Origin: Bacteroidota bacterium
GTDB taxonomy: Bacteria > Bacteroidota > Bacteroidia > B-17B0 > Aurantibacillaceae
Length of the DNA: 64,000 nt
Direction of reading: 5' to 3'
NCBI GenBank assembly: GCA_013816615.1
Contig: JACDED010000002.1
Span: 1-64,000 of the forward strand
Shown here: one piece after another, positions 48,526 to 58,078 of the stretch
Numbering within the stretch: the first letter of the stretch is position 1
Layout of the letters: each line of letters opens with the position of its first letter
Notes under the pieces: model-generated
Told to the model about the DNA's origin: nothing
Seen by the model: the letters and a program-made list of their open reading frames with translations, nothing else
Database searches by the model: none
Position numbers and translations under genes: made by a program

Positions 48526-50025
48526 TTAAAACGAGTAACCAAACTGCATGGATACCATAAACGAATTTATAGTAGGGTTTCTGGTGAGAACCTTATTGGT
48601 TTTTAATTGTACAGAGATATCATTCACAACATAATTATCATAATAATGACCAAGCGCCAGGTTCATAAGAAAGCTAAAGCCTTTTTTGGCGCGTAACACA
48701 AAGCCTCCGTTTGCATAAGCGTAGTATTTATTCAAAACAAATCTTTCTCTGCCATAACCTCCATCAAATTGTGCTGCCCTCAATAAAGGACCAATAAAAA
48801 TAAAAGAACGTTGCTGCGGTTGTGAAAAATTATAATTCATTCCTAAACTAAAATCCATGAATTTTTTATCTAAATGATAGTTTCTGTTATTCTCCATTAA
48901 AATACCATTGCTAAAACCAGATGATAAGTCGTTTAAGGGAATAGATGCAGAACCCACAAGGCTTAAAGCTTGTCTATAGAATATCCTGAAATATGTAAAT
49001 CCTATTGCTCCGTCGCCTAATTCGATTGGGTTATAAAAAACAATATTCTTTCTTTTATAGTTTGATGAGTCGCGCTTATACATCAACTCTTTATACCAGC
49101 CTTTTGGTGGTTGTTTAATTACATATGAAAAACCAAAATTTAAATAAGGTACAAACGACAGACCTTCTTTCATATAACTGGTTTGCAATTTTGGTATATT
49201 ATTTGGATCTGTAATAAGAGGTTGTGGTATACTTTGCCCTTGTTGATACTTATTCTGCCATGAATGATATTCGTTCTTTGTTTCGCAGCGGTATATTCCG
49301 GGAATAATAAAAAATTCATAACCCGACACATGACGTTTGAACTGAAAATTAAATTTTAAGAACGCGCCAACTCCTTTTTTTGTTTGGGTAATATTATAAG
49401 TGCCTACATCCGGTGTATATCTATACTCTGAAATGAAAGCGGCGTCTGTGATAATTTGTTGCCTGTAAGCAATTGCAGCTCCAACCGAGATCCTGCGACT
49501 TTTATAATAAAAGTGCCGTGAAACTCCTGCTCTTATTTCTGCGCCCTCAGCAAATTTATAATGAGCTGTTTTCCAATCTTGATAAAACATTTTATCCCCG
49601 GTTGAATGGAATTTGTAGAACGCATCAATATCAACAGAGTGTTTTTTGTTTAGCATTCTTTCGTAGCCAATGCTTATTTTATTCAAAAAAAGATCGGTAA
49701 AATAAATCCTGTAAGAATTTCTAATTAAAGGCAAACTGTTATAGTCAATTGGCTTTTTTGTTTCTTCCTGTATTATCTCTTTTGTTTTTACGGCAACTTC
49801 ATACGATTCGATGGTTCCGTCTTTATATTTTATCTTTAAGATGCTATCTCTTGAAACATCATAGATCTTATTGGGATCAGAAAACAGGTTATACTTAACG
49901 GTCTCCGGGTTTACTTCTATAATACTTGAACTAGCGGCCCACTTGTTCCTGAAATAAATAGTGTCCTGCGCGAGGTGCTGCGCATAAAAAAATAAAGTAC
50001 TTGTTATTATAAGAATTTGTCTCAT
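48526..50025 (-). CDS. Putative outer-membrane beta-barrel protein
   Basis: Signal peptide, alternating aromatic strands, terminal ...FMVSMQFGYSF. Confidence 0.7.
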   Translation of the reverse strand: MRQILIITSTLFFYAQHLAQDTIYFRNKWAASSSIIEVNPETVKYNLFSDPNKIYDVSRDSILKIKYKDGTIESYEVAVKTKEIIQEETKKPIDYNSLPLIRNSYRIYFTDLFLNKISIGYERMLNKKHSVDIDAFYKFHSTGDKMFYQDWKTAHYKFAEGAEIRAGVSRHFYYKSRRISVGAAIAYRQQIITDAAFISEYRYTPDVGTYNITQTKKGVGAFLKFNFQFKRHVSGYEFFIIPGIYRCETKNEYHSWQNKYQQGQSIPQPLITDPNNIPKLQTSYMKEGLSFVPYLNFGFSYVIKQPPKGWYKELMYKRDSSNYKRKNIVFYNPIELGDGAIGFTYFRIFYRQALSLVGSASIPLNDLSSGFSNGILMENNRNYHLDKKFMDFSLGMNYNFSQPQQRSFIFIGPLLRAAQFDGGYGRERFVLNKYYAYANGGFVLRAKKGFSFLMNLALGHYYDNYVVNDISVQLKTNKVLTRNPTINSFMVSMQFGYSF

Positions 50026-50064
50026 CTCTTAATTAATAAATTAAAGATACAAAAAATTAATGCA

Positions 50065-53000
50065 CTAATAACTCAAGTTCGGCCCTAACCAACGCTCCGC
50101 AAAATCAACACTTATACCCTTGCGCCTGGCATAATCCTCCACCTGTTCTTTATTTATTTTACCTATACCAAAGTAATGCGATTGCGGATGCGAAAAATAC
50201 AAGCCGCTTACTGCAGCCGTTGGCACCATAGCCAAACTCTCTGTTAAAATAATGCCGGTGTTCTTTTCTACGTCCAGTAAATTCCAAATGGTTAATTTTT
50301 CGGTATGGTCTGGTTGCGCCGGATAGCCTGGTGCCGGACGAATACCCGCGTATTCTTCTTTAATAAGATCTTCAGTGCTTAATGTTTCATTTTTTGCATA
50401 GCCCCAAAATTCCTTGCGTACTTTTTTATGCATTAATTCGGCAAAAGCTTCCGCCAAACGATCGGCTAAAGCTTTAACCATTATAGCGCTATAATCATCA
50501 TGATCTGCTTCAAAACGCTTTACATGTTCATCAATACCAATACCTGTTGTTAAAGCAAAAGATGCAATATAATCCTGCGGTGTAGCAACACCGTTTTTTG
50601 GTTTTACGAAATCTGCAAGCGCAATGTTGTATTGGCCGGCAGGTTTTTTAGTTTGCTGACGAATAGAATGGAAGGTTGCTTTTTTATTTCCTTTTTCATC
50701 ATACACTTCTGTATCATCATCATTTATAGTACTTGCAGGATAGATACCAATTACAGCATTTGCCTGCAACCATTTTTCATCAATTATCTTTTTTAACATA
50801 CCTTGTGCATCGTTAAATAATTTTGTTGCTTCTACTCCGCGTTCCGGATCTTTTAAAATTTTTGGATACGAACCTTTCATTTCCCAACTATGGAAGAAGG
50901 GCGTCCAATCAATATAATCAGAGATTTCTTTAAGGTCGTAATTGGTAAATGTTTTATTGCCAATAAAAGCCGGCTTAATAATTTCTGACTTGCTCCAGTC
51001 TATGGGAAATTTATTTTCGCGCGCTTCTTTTAAAGAAATAAATTTATTTTGTCCTTGCGCGTTTTTATTTTGTTCGCGTACACGGTCGTAATCTTTTGTT
51101 ACCTCAACCATAAATGCATCGCGTAATTCGTTTGAAATTAAACTACTGGCAACAGGCACCGATTTACTCGCGTCATTTACGTGTACTACCGGGCCAGAAT
51201 AATTTTGAGCGATCTTAACCGCAGTATGTACTTTAGAAGTTGTTGCGCCCCCAATTAATAAAGGTGTTTTAAATCCTAACCTTTCCATCTCTTTTGCAAC
51301 GTGTACCATTTCATCAAGAGATGGTGTGATCAATCCGCTTAAGCCGATAACATCTACATTTTGTTTTTTAGCTTCTTCTAAAATTTTATCGCAGCTAACC
51401 ATTACGCCAAGATCAATGATCTCGTAATTGTTACAGGCCAACACAACACCCACAATATTTTTTCCAATATCGTGTACGTCGCCTTTTACAGTCGCCATTA
51501 AAATTTTTCCAGCATTAGTTCTTCCATCACCAACAATGCCGGCTTTTTTATTTGCCTCTTTTTCAGCTTGTAAATACGGTTCTAAATACGCAACGGCTTT
51601 TTTCATAACGCGCGCGCTTTTTACAACCTGCGGTAAAAACATTTTTCCACTTCCGAAAAGATCGCCTACTACATTCATGCCATCCATTAACGGACCTTCA
51701 ATTACGTGTAAAGGTCTTCCTAATTTTAAACGCGCTTCTTCTGTATCAGCATCAATATGCTCAACCAAACCTTTTACTAAAGCATAGCTTAAACGCTCTT
51801 CAACAGTGCCCTTACGCCAGGCTTCATCTTTCTCGGTTTTCTCTTTTGTAATTCCTTTTAAAGATTCTGCATGATCAACCAAACGTTCGGTAGCATCATC
51901 CCTTCTATTTAATAAAACGTCTTCAACTAATTCTAAAAGTTTTTTATCAATGTCATCGTAAATTACCAATTGCGCTGGATTTACAATTCCCATATCCATA
52001 CCTTCTTTTATGGCATGATACAAAAACGCAGAATGAATTGCTTCACGTACGTGATCATTCCCTCTAAACGAAAACGAAACGTTACTTACACCGCCGCTTA
52101 CTTTTGCGTGTGGTAAATTTTCTTTTATCCAACGTGTTGAATTAAAAAAATCTAAGGCGTTTAAACGGTGCTCTTCCATACCGGTAGCTACCGGAAAAAT
52201 ATTGGGATCAAAAATAATATCCTGCGGTGGAAAGTTTACTTTATTAACCAATACATCATACGCACGTTTACAAATTTCTTTTCTACGCTCTAATGTATCT
52301 GCTTGCCCTACCTCATCAAAAGCCATTACAATAACAGCTGCGCCGTATTGTTTTACTTTATGTGCTTGCTCTATAAATTTTTCTTCACCTTCTTTTAAGG
52401 AAATAGAGTTAACAATTGCTTTTCCTTGCACACATTTTAATCCTGCTTCTATTACACTCCATTTAGAAGAATCGATCATGATCGGCACACGCGAAATATC
52501 GGGCTCAGATGCAATTAAATTTAAGAAGGTTATCATTGCCTGTTCGCTGTCTAACATCCCTTCATCCATATTCACATCAATAACCTGTGCACCGCCATCT
52601 ACCTGGTCTTTGGCAATAGATAATGCTTCTTCGTAATTACCTTCTTTAATTAAACGCAGAAATTTTTTTGAGCCGGTAACATTTGTTCTTTCACCAACAT
52701 TTAAAAAATTACTTTCAGGAGTTAGGGTATACGGCTCTAATCCGCTTAAATGCATTAAAGTATCTGCCTTTGGTTTTTTACGGGGCGTTGCTTGTTTTGC
52801 CAGTTCGGCAATGCGTTTAATGTGTGATGGTGTTGTGCCACAACAGCCGCCAACAATATTTATAAAGCCTGCTTTTAAAAAGTCTTCGATCTGGTGGCCC
52901 ATTTCGTGAGCATCCTGGTCATATTCACCAAACTGGTTTGGTAAACCTGCGTTAGGATATGCACTTACATAGAATGGTGCTTTTTGAGAAAGCTCTTCTA

Positions 53001-53769
53001 AATACGGACGCATATCTTTTGCGCCCAAAGCACAATTTAAGCCGACGCTTAACAGCTTGACGTGCGAAACTGAATTTAAAAATGCTTCTGTTGTTTGGCC
53101 AGATAAAGTACGGCCACTGGCATCGGTAATTGTACCTGAAACCATTACCGGCATTACGCGGTCAATGCTTTCGCAATAATTTTGAATAGCGAACAATGCC
53201 GCTTTAGCATTTAGAGTATCAAAAATAGTTTCAACTAATAACACATCGGCGCCGCCTTCAATTAATCCTTTTACCTGTTCGGTATAAGCGGTTACTAATT
53301 CATCAAAGGTAATAGCGCGAAAACCAGGATCGTTTACATTAGGTGATAAGGATAAAGTACGGTTGGTTGGCCCCAATGCACCCGCAACAAACTTAGGCAC
53401 ATTAGCAAATTCAGGAAACTCTTTTTTAAATTCTGCAATAGCTTCTTTTGCCACTTTAGCAGATTCGAAATTTAATTCGTAAGCCAGTTCCTGCATTTCG
53501 TAATCGGCCATGGCAATTGTAGTAGCACTAAACGTATTTGTTTCAATAATATCTGCGCCCGCTTTTAAATATTCTTTATGAATGGTTTTAATGATTTGCG
53601 GTTGCGTAATAGAAAGCAAGTCATTGTTGCCTTGCAGATCTTTATGCCAATCTGCAAAACGTTTACCGCGAAAATCTTTTTCCTCCAGTTTATAATGTTG
53701 GATCATGCTTCCCATGGCGCCATCAATTACTAAAATACGTTTCTCAAGTTCTTGTTCAATTGTATTCAT
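50065..53769 (-). CDS. metH: Cobalamin-dependent methionine synthase
   Basis: 1234 aa full length: Hcy-binding ([15 protein letters not shown]), pterin-binding, B12 motif [12 protein letters not shown]-terminal activation domain ([15 protein letters not shown]). Confidence 0.97.
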   Translation of the reverse strand: MNTIEQELEKRILVIDGAMGSMIQHYKLEEKDFRGKRFADWHKDLQGNNDLLSITQPQIIKTIHKEYLKAGADIIETNTFSATTIAMADYEMQELAYELNFESAKVAKEAIAEFKKEFPEFANVPKFVAGALGPTNRTLSLSPNVNDPGFRAITFDELVTAYTEQVKGLIEGGADVLLVETIFDTLNAKAALFAIQNYCESIDRVMPVMVSGTITDASGRTLSGQTTEAFLNSVSHVKLLSVGLNCALGAKDMRPYLEELSQKAPFYVSAYPNAGLPNQFGEYDQDAHEMGHQIEDFLKAGFINIVGGCCGTTPSHIKRIAELAKQATPRKKPKADTLMHLSGLEPYTLTPESNFLNVGERTNVTGSKKFLRLIKEGNYEEALSIAKDQVDGGAQVIDVNMDEGMLDSEQAMITFLNLIASEPDISRVPIMIDSSKWSVIEAGLKCVQGKAIVNSISLKEGEEKFIEQAHKVKQYGAAVIVMAFDEVGQADTLERRKEICKRAYDVLVNKVNFPPQDIIFDPNIFPVATGMEEHRLNALDFFNSTRWIKENLPHAKVSGGVSNVSFSFRGNDHVREAIHSAFLYHAIKEGMDMGIVNPAQLVIYDDIDKKLLELVEDVLLNRRDDATERLVDHAESLKGITKEKTEKDEAWRKGTVEERLSYALVKGLVEHIDADTEEARLKLGRPLHVIEGPLMDGMNVVGDLFGSGKMFLPQVVKSARVMKKAVAYLEPYLQAEKEANKKAGIVGDGRTNAGKILMATVKGDVHDIGKNIVGVVLACNNYEIIDLGVMVSCDKILEEAKKQNVDVIGLSGLITPSLDEMVHVAKEMERLGFKTPLLIGGATTSKVHTAVKIAQNYSGPVVHVNDASKSVPVASSLISNELRDAFMVEVTKDYDRVREQNKNAQGQNKFISLKEARENKFPIDWSKSEIIKPAFIGNKTFTNYDLKEISDYIDWTPFFHSWEMKGSYPKILKDPERGVEATKLFNDAQGMLKKIIDEKWLQANAVIGIYPASTINDDDTEVYDEKGNKKATFHSIRQQTKKPAGQYNIALADFVKPKNGVATPQDYIASFALTTGIGIDEHVKRFEADHDDYSAIMVKALADRLAEAFAELMHKKVRKEFWGYAKNETLSTEDLIKEEYAGIRPAPGYPAQPDHTEKLTIWNLLDVEKNTGIILTESLAMVPTAAVSGLYFSHPQSHYFGIGKINKEQVEDYARRKGISVDFAERWLGPNLSY

Positions 53770-53788
53770 ATACTTTTTTAAAATAAAA

Positions 53789-53818
53789 AATCCCTTCGGA
53801 CTTGCGTCGGAAGGGATT
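53789..53818 (-). terminator. Riboswitch-controlled intrinsic terminator upstream of metH
   Basis: AATCCCTTCCGAC-GCAA-GTCCGAAGGGATT then TTTT; about 20 nt before metH ATG. Confidence 0.88.
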
Positions 53819-53860
53819 AGTTTTTATATTGTTTTATAAAATGTTTAACTAATTACTCCG

Positions 53861-54029
53861 ACTTATTTTTCTCGTTAAACGAGACGAATTCCCACCTTCT
53901 TTTAGTGTTCCTGGTTGAAGTTTCTTGTTTGAGGTTTTAGAACCAGAAGCGCGAAACAAAAAAACAAGAAACTCTTATAAGGGTTGGTAAAGCTTCATTG
54001 GGCGTATCCCTCTGCTTTTCTTAATAAGT
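53861..54029 (-). ncRNA. SAM-I (S-box) type riboswitch aptamer upstream of metH
   Basis: ACTTATT-AAGAAAAGCAGAGGGATACGCCCAATGAAGC..CAACC ... AAGGTGGGAATTC..CTCGTTTAACGAG..AATAAGT; P1 and P4 pair, core motifs match S-box. Confidence 0.9.
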
Positions 54030-54047
54030 GTTTTAAAGAACTGGCCT

Positions 54048-54078
54048 CAAAGATAATACAATTTATATAACTTTACAA
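54048..54078 (-). promoter_or_regulatory. Bacteroidota-type promoter for the SAM riboswitch-metH transcript
   Basis: Minus strand TTG-N20-TATCTTTG just upstream of the aptamer. Confidence 0.65.
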
Positions 54079-54080
54079 GT

Positions 54081-54509
54081 ATGAAAAAAATGGCCGTTGT
54101 AGCTTTTATGCTTTGTTGCCTTTGTTCTTTTGCTCAAAAAGACGTTAAAGGAGATCTTAAAACTGTATCTAATATTATGTCGGCACAATCGCTGGCCTGG
54201 AATAATGGCGATCTTCGTGGCTTTATGAGTTTTTACTGGAATAGCGATAGCCTTAAATTTATTGGCAGTAAGGGCATAACTTACGGCTGGCAAAAAACGC
54301 TGGATAATTATATAAAAGGCTATCCTGATAAAGCCGCGATGGGTATTTTAAAATTTACAATTTTATCTTCAGAACAATTATCTAAAACAAGCATTTATAT
54401 AATTGGCAAATGGGAGCTGGATAAAGAAAAACCGGTTGGCGGGCATTTTACGTTGCTTTGGAAAAAGATAGATAACAAATGGGTTATTATAGCTGATCAT
54501 ACCAGTTAA
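54081..54509 (+). CDS. DUF4440/SnoaL-like (NTF2 fold) secreted protein
   Basis: MSAQSLAWNNGDLRGFMSFYWNSDSLKFIGSKG...YGWQKTLDNY...GHFTLLWKKIDNKWVIIADHTS. Confidence 0.88.
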   Translation: MKKMAVVAFMLCCLCSFAQKDVKGDLKTVSNIMSAQSLAWNNGDLRGFMSFYWNSDSLKFIGSKGITYGWQKTLDNYIKGYPDKAAMGILKFTILSSEQLSKTSIYIIGKWELDKEKPVGGHFTLLWKKIDNKWVIIADHTS

Positions 54510-54745
54510 TGTATAACGGCAAAGGTAAGATGGAAAAGGTATTGCCCGGTTTATACAAACATTACAAAGGAAAAATTTACGAAGTAATTGGGGTTGCACA
54601 ACACAGCGAAACGCTTGAAAAATTAGTGGTTTACAAAGCAACGTATCAAAAAGAAGGAGAGAACTTATGGGTGAGGCCTTTAAGTATGTTTACAGAAGAT
54701 GTTGTTGTTGATGGGAAAAGGGTGAAAAGGTTTTCGAAAGTCTAA
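54509..54745 (+). CDS. DUF1653 domain protein
   Basis: LPGLYKHYKGKIYEVIGVAQHSETLEKLVVYKATY...LWVRPLSMFTEDV. Confidence 0.9.
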   Translation: MYNGKGKMEKVLPGLYKHYKGKIYEVIGVAQHSETLEKLVVYKATYQKEGENLWVRPLSMFTEDVVVDGKRVKRFSKV

Positions 54746-54796
54746 AGATTTATTATCGGACAATATTCTTACGCGAATTTCGTTTACAAAAACAGC

Positions 54797-55450
54797 GTGC
54801 GGCGTTTAATAATTATAGTAACATTCATCGTTTTACTGTTGTCTTCCTTCGGTCAAGACTCAACAAAGTGCTTTGAATTCGGGTCGAGTTTATTAACAGT
54901 AAATTCATTTACCCAAAATACATACTTCGCACAAGATCGGTCACAGTTTGAATTTCTAAATGGTATTTTCTTCAGATATACAAAAAAAAGATTTGCATTT
55001 AGAGCTTCAACGAGTTATTCCGACAATTACTCCGAGTTTAAACCTCCCATCACTTGGATTGATGCAGGCAGCGGTAGTATTCACAATAAAGATTTCAGAA
55101 TTGGGATTGGAGGCCAGTTTTCTTTTATCAAAAAAGGCTGGTTTTATCTATTCAATGATCTATCTTACCGTTATTTATTTTCTACAGGCGAATATTCAGG
55201 TGGAATTACGGGTGATCATAACACATTTAAAAGAAGATCAAATGGCTTTGAATCTCTTACAGGTTTTGGATTTAAAATACATGTATTTAAAAAAATATAT
55301 ATTTCTCCAGAGTTTGGCTATAACATCTCAGTTAAATTTGTAACCGCAAGAACTATTTCGCCGTTTGAAGGTAAGCAAACAAAATACTCTTACTTTGATC
55401 TTTTAGCTAATTCAATTCTAAAACTTCACCTTACCTTTAAAATAAACTAG
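54797..55450 (+). CDS. Putative outer-membrane beta-barrel protein (GTG start)
   Basis: 217 aa, signal peptide, alternating beta strands, terminal aromatic/hydrophobic strand. Confidence 0.65.
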   Translation: MRRLIIIVTFIVLLLSSFGQDSTKCFEFGSSLLTVNSFTQNTYFAQDRSQFEFLNGIFFRYTKKRFAFRASTSYSDNYSEFKPPITWIDAGSGSIHNKDFRIGIGGQFSFIKKGWFYLFNDLSYRYLFSTGEYSGGITGDHNTFKRRSNGFESLTGFGFKIHVFKKIYISPEFGYNISVKFVTARTISPFEGKQTKYSYFDLLANSILKLHLTFKIN

Positions 55451-55457
55451 ATCTTGT

Positions 55458-58016
55458 TTAAAAATTATCTATCGGCGGACTACGTTTCGGGATCTTGAAA
55501 TCACTTAACATAGACGCTTTTAAATTGATAGTTAAGTTATAGCTTTTTCTTAAGCCAAAAGGGATCCAATCAATACGGGCCTCCCAGCATTTAAGATCGC
55601 GGTAAATATTAAAGCTGGTATAACTTACCTGTTGATTTGTAAAATCGTAACCACTGGTAACACCAATTTTCCAATTTTTTGTTGGTGTAATATCCCCGCT
55701 AAAATTTAATGTTTGTGTAGGCTGCAATTTTCTGTTATCCGGATTTGCTAAAGAAAGGTTATAATAGATATTTAAATTCCACGAGAGTTGTTCATTTGCG
55801 TCAAGATCATTTTTAGCGCCCAGCTCTGCGCCATTAGTTAATGTGGGCGCCTGTCTTGTTTTTCGGGCGGCTTCTATCATATTACTGCCAAAGCTGGTGT
55901 TAACGGCAAAGTTAGCATTGGTTAAACGCGCAAGCGTACCATTTTCTGCATAAGAAAATTTGTTTATAGAACGTTTTTGTATTGCATCGTACACATAAGG
56001 ATCGTACGTAGAGTTTGCAACTACATCAAAATACTTAAATAGTTTTGTACGCGCCGAAACTGTTATCTGGCTCATATTAAAACTATCTGCTGCAAAATTA
56101 TAAGCGCCGCTTAAGCTTATATTTTGCATCAATGTTCTTTTCGAGTACGTAATACCTGTATCCGTTTTTTGTTTGAGCTTTGCTTCAATATTGTTGCTTA
56201 AATTAAGAGATAGTGCGTTTTGTTCGCCAATAGCCGGCCCTCCAAAAATACTTCTTTCAAAAACAGAATAGTTCTGAAAATTCCGGCCGGTAGTATCCAC
56301 CTGTACTTTTTTCCAAAAGCCATATTGTGTTTCACCAAAATCGGGGCGGTATAAATATGAAAGTGTTGGGATCAATAAGTGACGGATCTGTTTTACTTTT
56401 CCTTTCTTAAACATATAATCAAAAAACACTTTTGTATTAAAGGCGGTAGAAAAATTAGCGTCGTAACCCGTAATAAAATCATTTATGTTTTCGGTATACA
56501 CTTTTCCAATATTTGTATCCTGGGTAGAAAAATATTTGCTGATGCTTTTGGTATACATTACCGAAGATAAATTAACAGCAGGTGTTACTGTTATATATTT
56601 AGCAATATTAAAGTTGGTTGAAATTGGTAACGAATGTTTAATACCATATTTTAAACTATCTAAAAAATTATTTCCAAGTCCGCCAATTGTATCTTTAAAC
56701 CCTAAAGTGTTTTTTGCTTCGAGTAAATAGTTAACGCCGATCTTATCAAACACATTTTGTTTCACTTTACCTTCTGAACGGAAAGGGTAAAAACGGTTAA
56801 TATTAAACGTTAAAGATGGAAAGGTCATCTCAACCCGTTTTGAAATAGAGTTTTGACTGTGTGTAGCATTTAAGCTTAACGAACTTAACTTAAATGTTTT
56901 TGTAAAGTTGACGTTGGATTGAAATGAGTTTTGTAAAAATTGTCCTGAATTTATAGCGTTGATACGATTGTACGATTGGTTTTTTACATAATTTACATTC
57001 GCGCTAAAACGAATTGTTGGATCGCTTTTATTATCCTGGTTATGTGTCCATCTTACTTCATACGCTTTTTGTTTACTATAGCCTTTAGGAATATCCCTAT
57101 CTCCAATATTAAATTCGCTATAGCCTAAGTATGTATTACCGTTTGCTTTATATAAAACATTATAATTGTTTGTGGTGTTCAACGCCCAGCTCCCGTTACC
57201 GTAAATATCCCCACGAATGATCATATCCGTTTTATCGCTTATAGCCCAGTAAAAACCACCGTTACGAAGATTAAAGCCCTGTGTTGCCGAATTACCAAAG
57301 GTTGGCAATAAAATACCATTGTGTTGCTTTTTAGAGTTGGGAAAATACCCGAACGGCAACCCCAAAGGCGTTGGTACGCCTCCTATTTCAAGATACATAG
57401 GGCCGGTAACAATTTTATCGTCGGGAATTATTTTTGCTTTAGTGGCCCTGAAAACGGTTCGCGCATCCTGATACTGACAAGGGATACATTTCATATCCTT
57501 CATATAAATAATATTAGTGCTGTCTTTTTTAATTTCGCTACCGATCACTAATAATTCACCCTGTTTGGTAAGCGCATTAAAGATCTTTCCCCTTTTTGTT
57601 TTTAAATTATAGATGATCTTATCGGCTTCCATCTCCTGAGATCCGTCTTTAAACTTTGGATTACCAACATTTTTGCCCAGGCTGTCTTTTTTGCCGTAAG
57701 CGGTTATTATGTTCTTTGCGTAGTCAATTTCAATAAATTCCGACTCCAAATTCATATCGCCAAACTCTACACGGGCTTTTCCATACAGGTAAACCTGTTT
57801 TCCTAAGCTTAAAAAAACAGCGCTATCGGTGGCAGAGTAAATAATAGGGTTTTGTAGTATTTCGTTGTCTTCAGCGGGTTCCACGGTCACCACGGTATCG
57901 GCTATAACATTTGTTAACGTATCATTTGGTGCTATTTGCGCTATTAAGCTGTTAACACCCAAAGATATTAACAAGGCAAAGAAGAAAACTAGTTTTTTAT
58001 GTTGCGGTTTTATCAA
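55458..58016 (-). CDS. lptD: LptD/OstA-like LPS assembly outer-membrane protein
   Basis: OstA-like N-terminus (LYGKARVEFGDMNLESEFIEIDYAKNIITAYG), large barrel C-terminus. Confidence 0.88.
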   Translation of the reverse strand: MIKPQHKKLVFFFALLISLGVNSLIAQIAPNDTLTNVIADTVVTVEPAEDNEILQNPIIYSATDSAVFLSLGKQVYLYGKARVEFGDMNLESEFIEIDYAKNIITAYGKKDSLGKNVGNPKFKDGSQEMEADKIIYNLKTKRGKIFNALTKQGELLVIGSEIKKDSTNIIYMKDMKCIPCQYQDARTVFRATKAKIIPDDKIVTGPMYLEIGGVPTPLGLPFGYFPNSKKQHNGILLPTFGNSATQGFNLRNGGFYWAISDKTDMIIRGDIYGNGSWALNTTNNYNVLYKANGNTYLGYSEFNIGDRDIPKGYSKQKAYEVRWTHNQDNKSDPTIRFSANVNYVKNQSYNRINAINSGQFLQNSFQSNVNFTKTFKLSSLSLNATHSQNSISKRVEMTFPSLTFNINRFYPFRSEGKVKQNVFDKIGVNYLLEAKNTLGFKDTIGGLGNNFLDSLKYGIKHSLPISTNFNIAKYITVTPAVNLSSVMYTKSISKYFSTQDTNIGKVYTENINDFITGYDANFSTAFNTKVFFDYMFKKGKVKQIRHLLIPTLSYLYRPDFGETQYGFWKKVQVDTTGRNFQNYSVFERSIFGGPAIGEQNALSLNLSNNIEAKLKQKTDTGITYSKRTLMQNISLSGAYNFAADSFNMSQITVSARTKLFKYFDVVANSTYDPYVYDAIQKRSINKFSYAENGTLARLTNANFAVNTSFGSNMIEAARKTRQAPTLTNGAELGAKNDLDANEQLSWNLNIYYNLSLANPDNRKLQPTQTLNFSGDITPTKNWKIGVTSGYDFTNQQVSYTSFNIYRDLKCWEARIDWIPFGLRKSYNLTINLKASMLSDFKIPKRSPPIDNF

Positions 58017-58078
58017 GCCGAATAGGATAAATTTATTCCAACCAATGCAAGTTTACAAAGCTACAATACTTTACGGTA

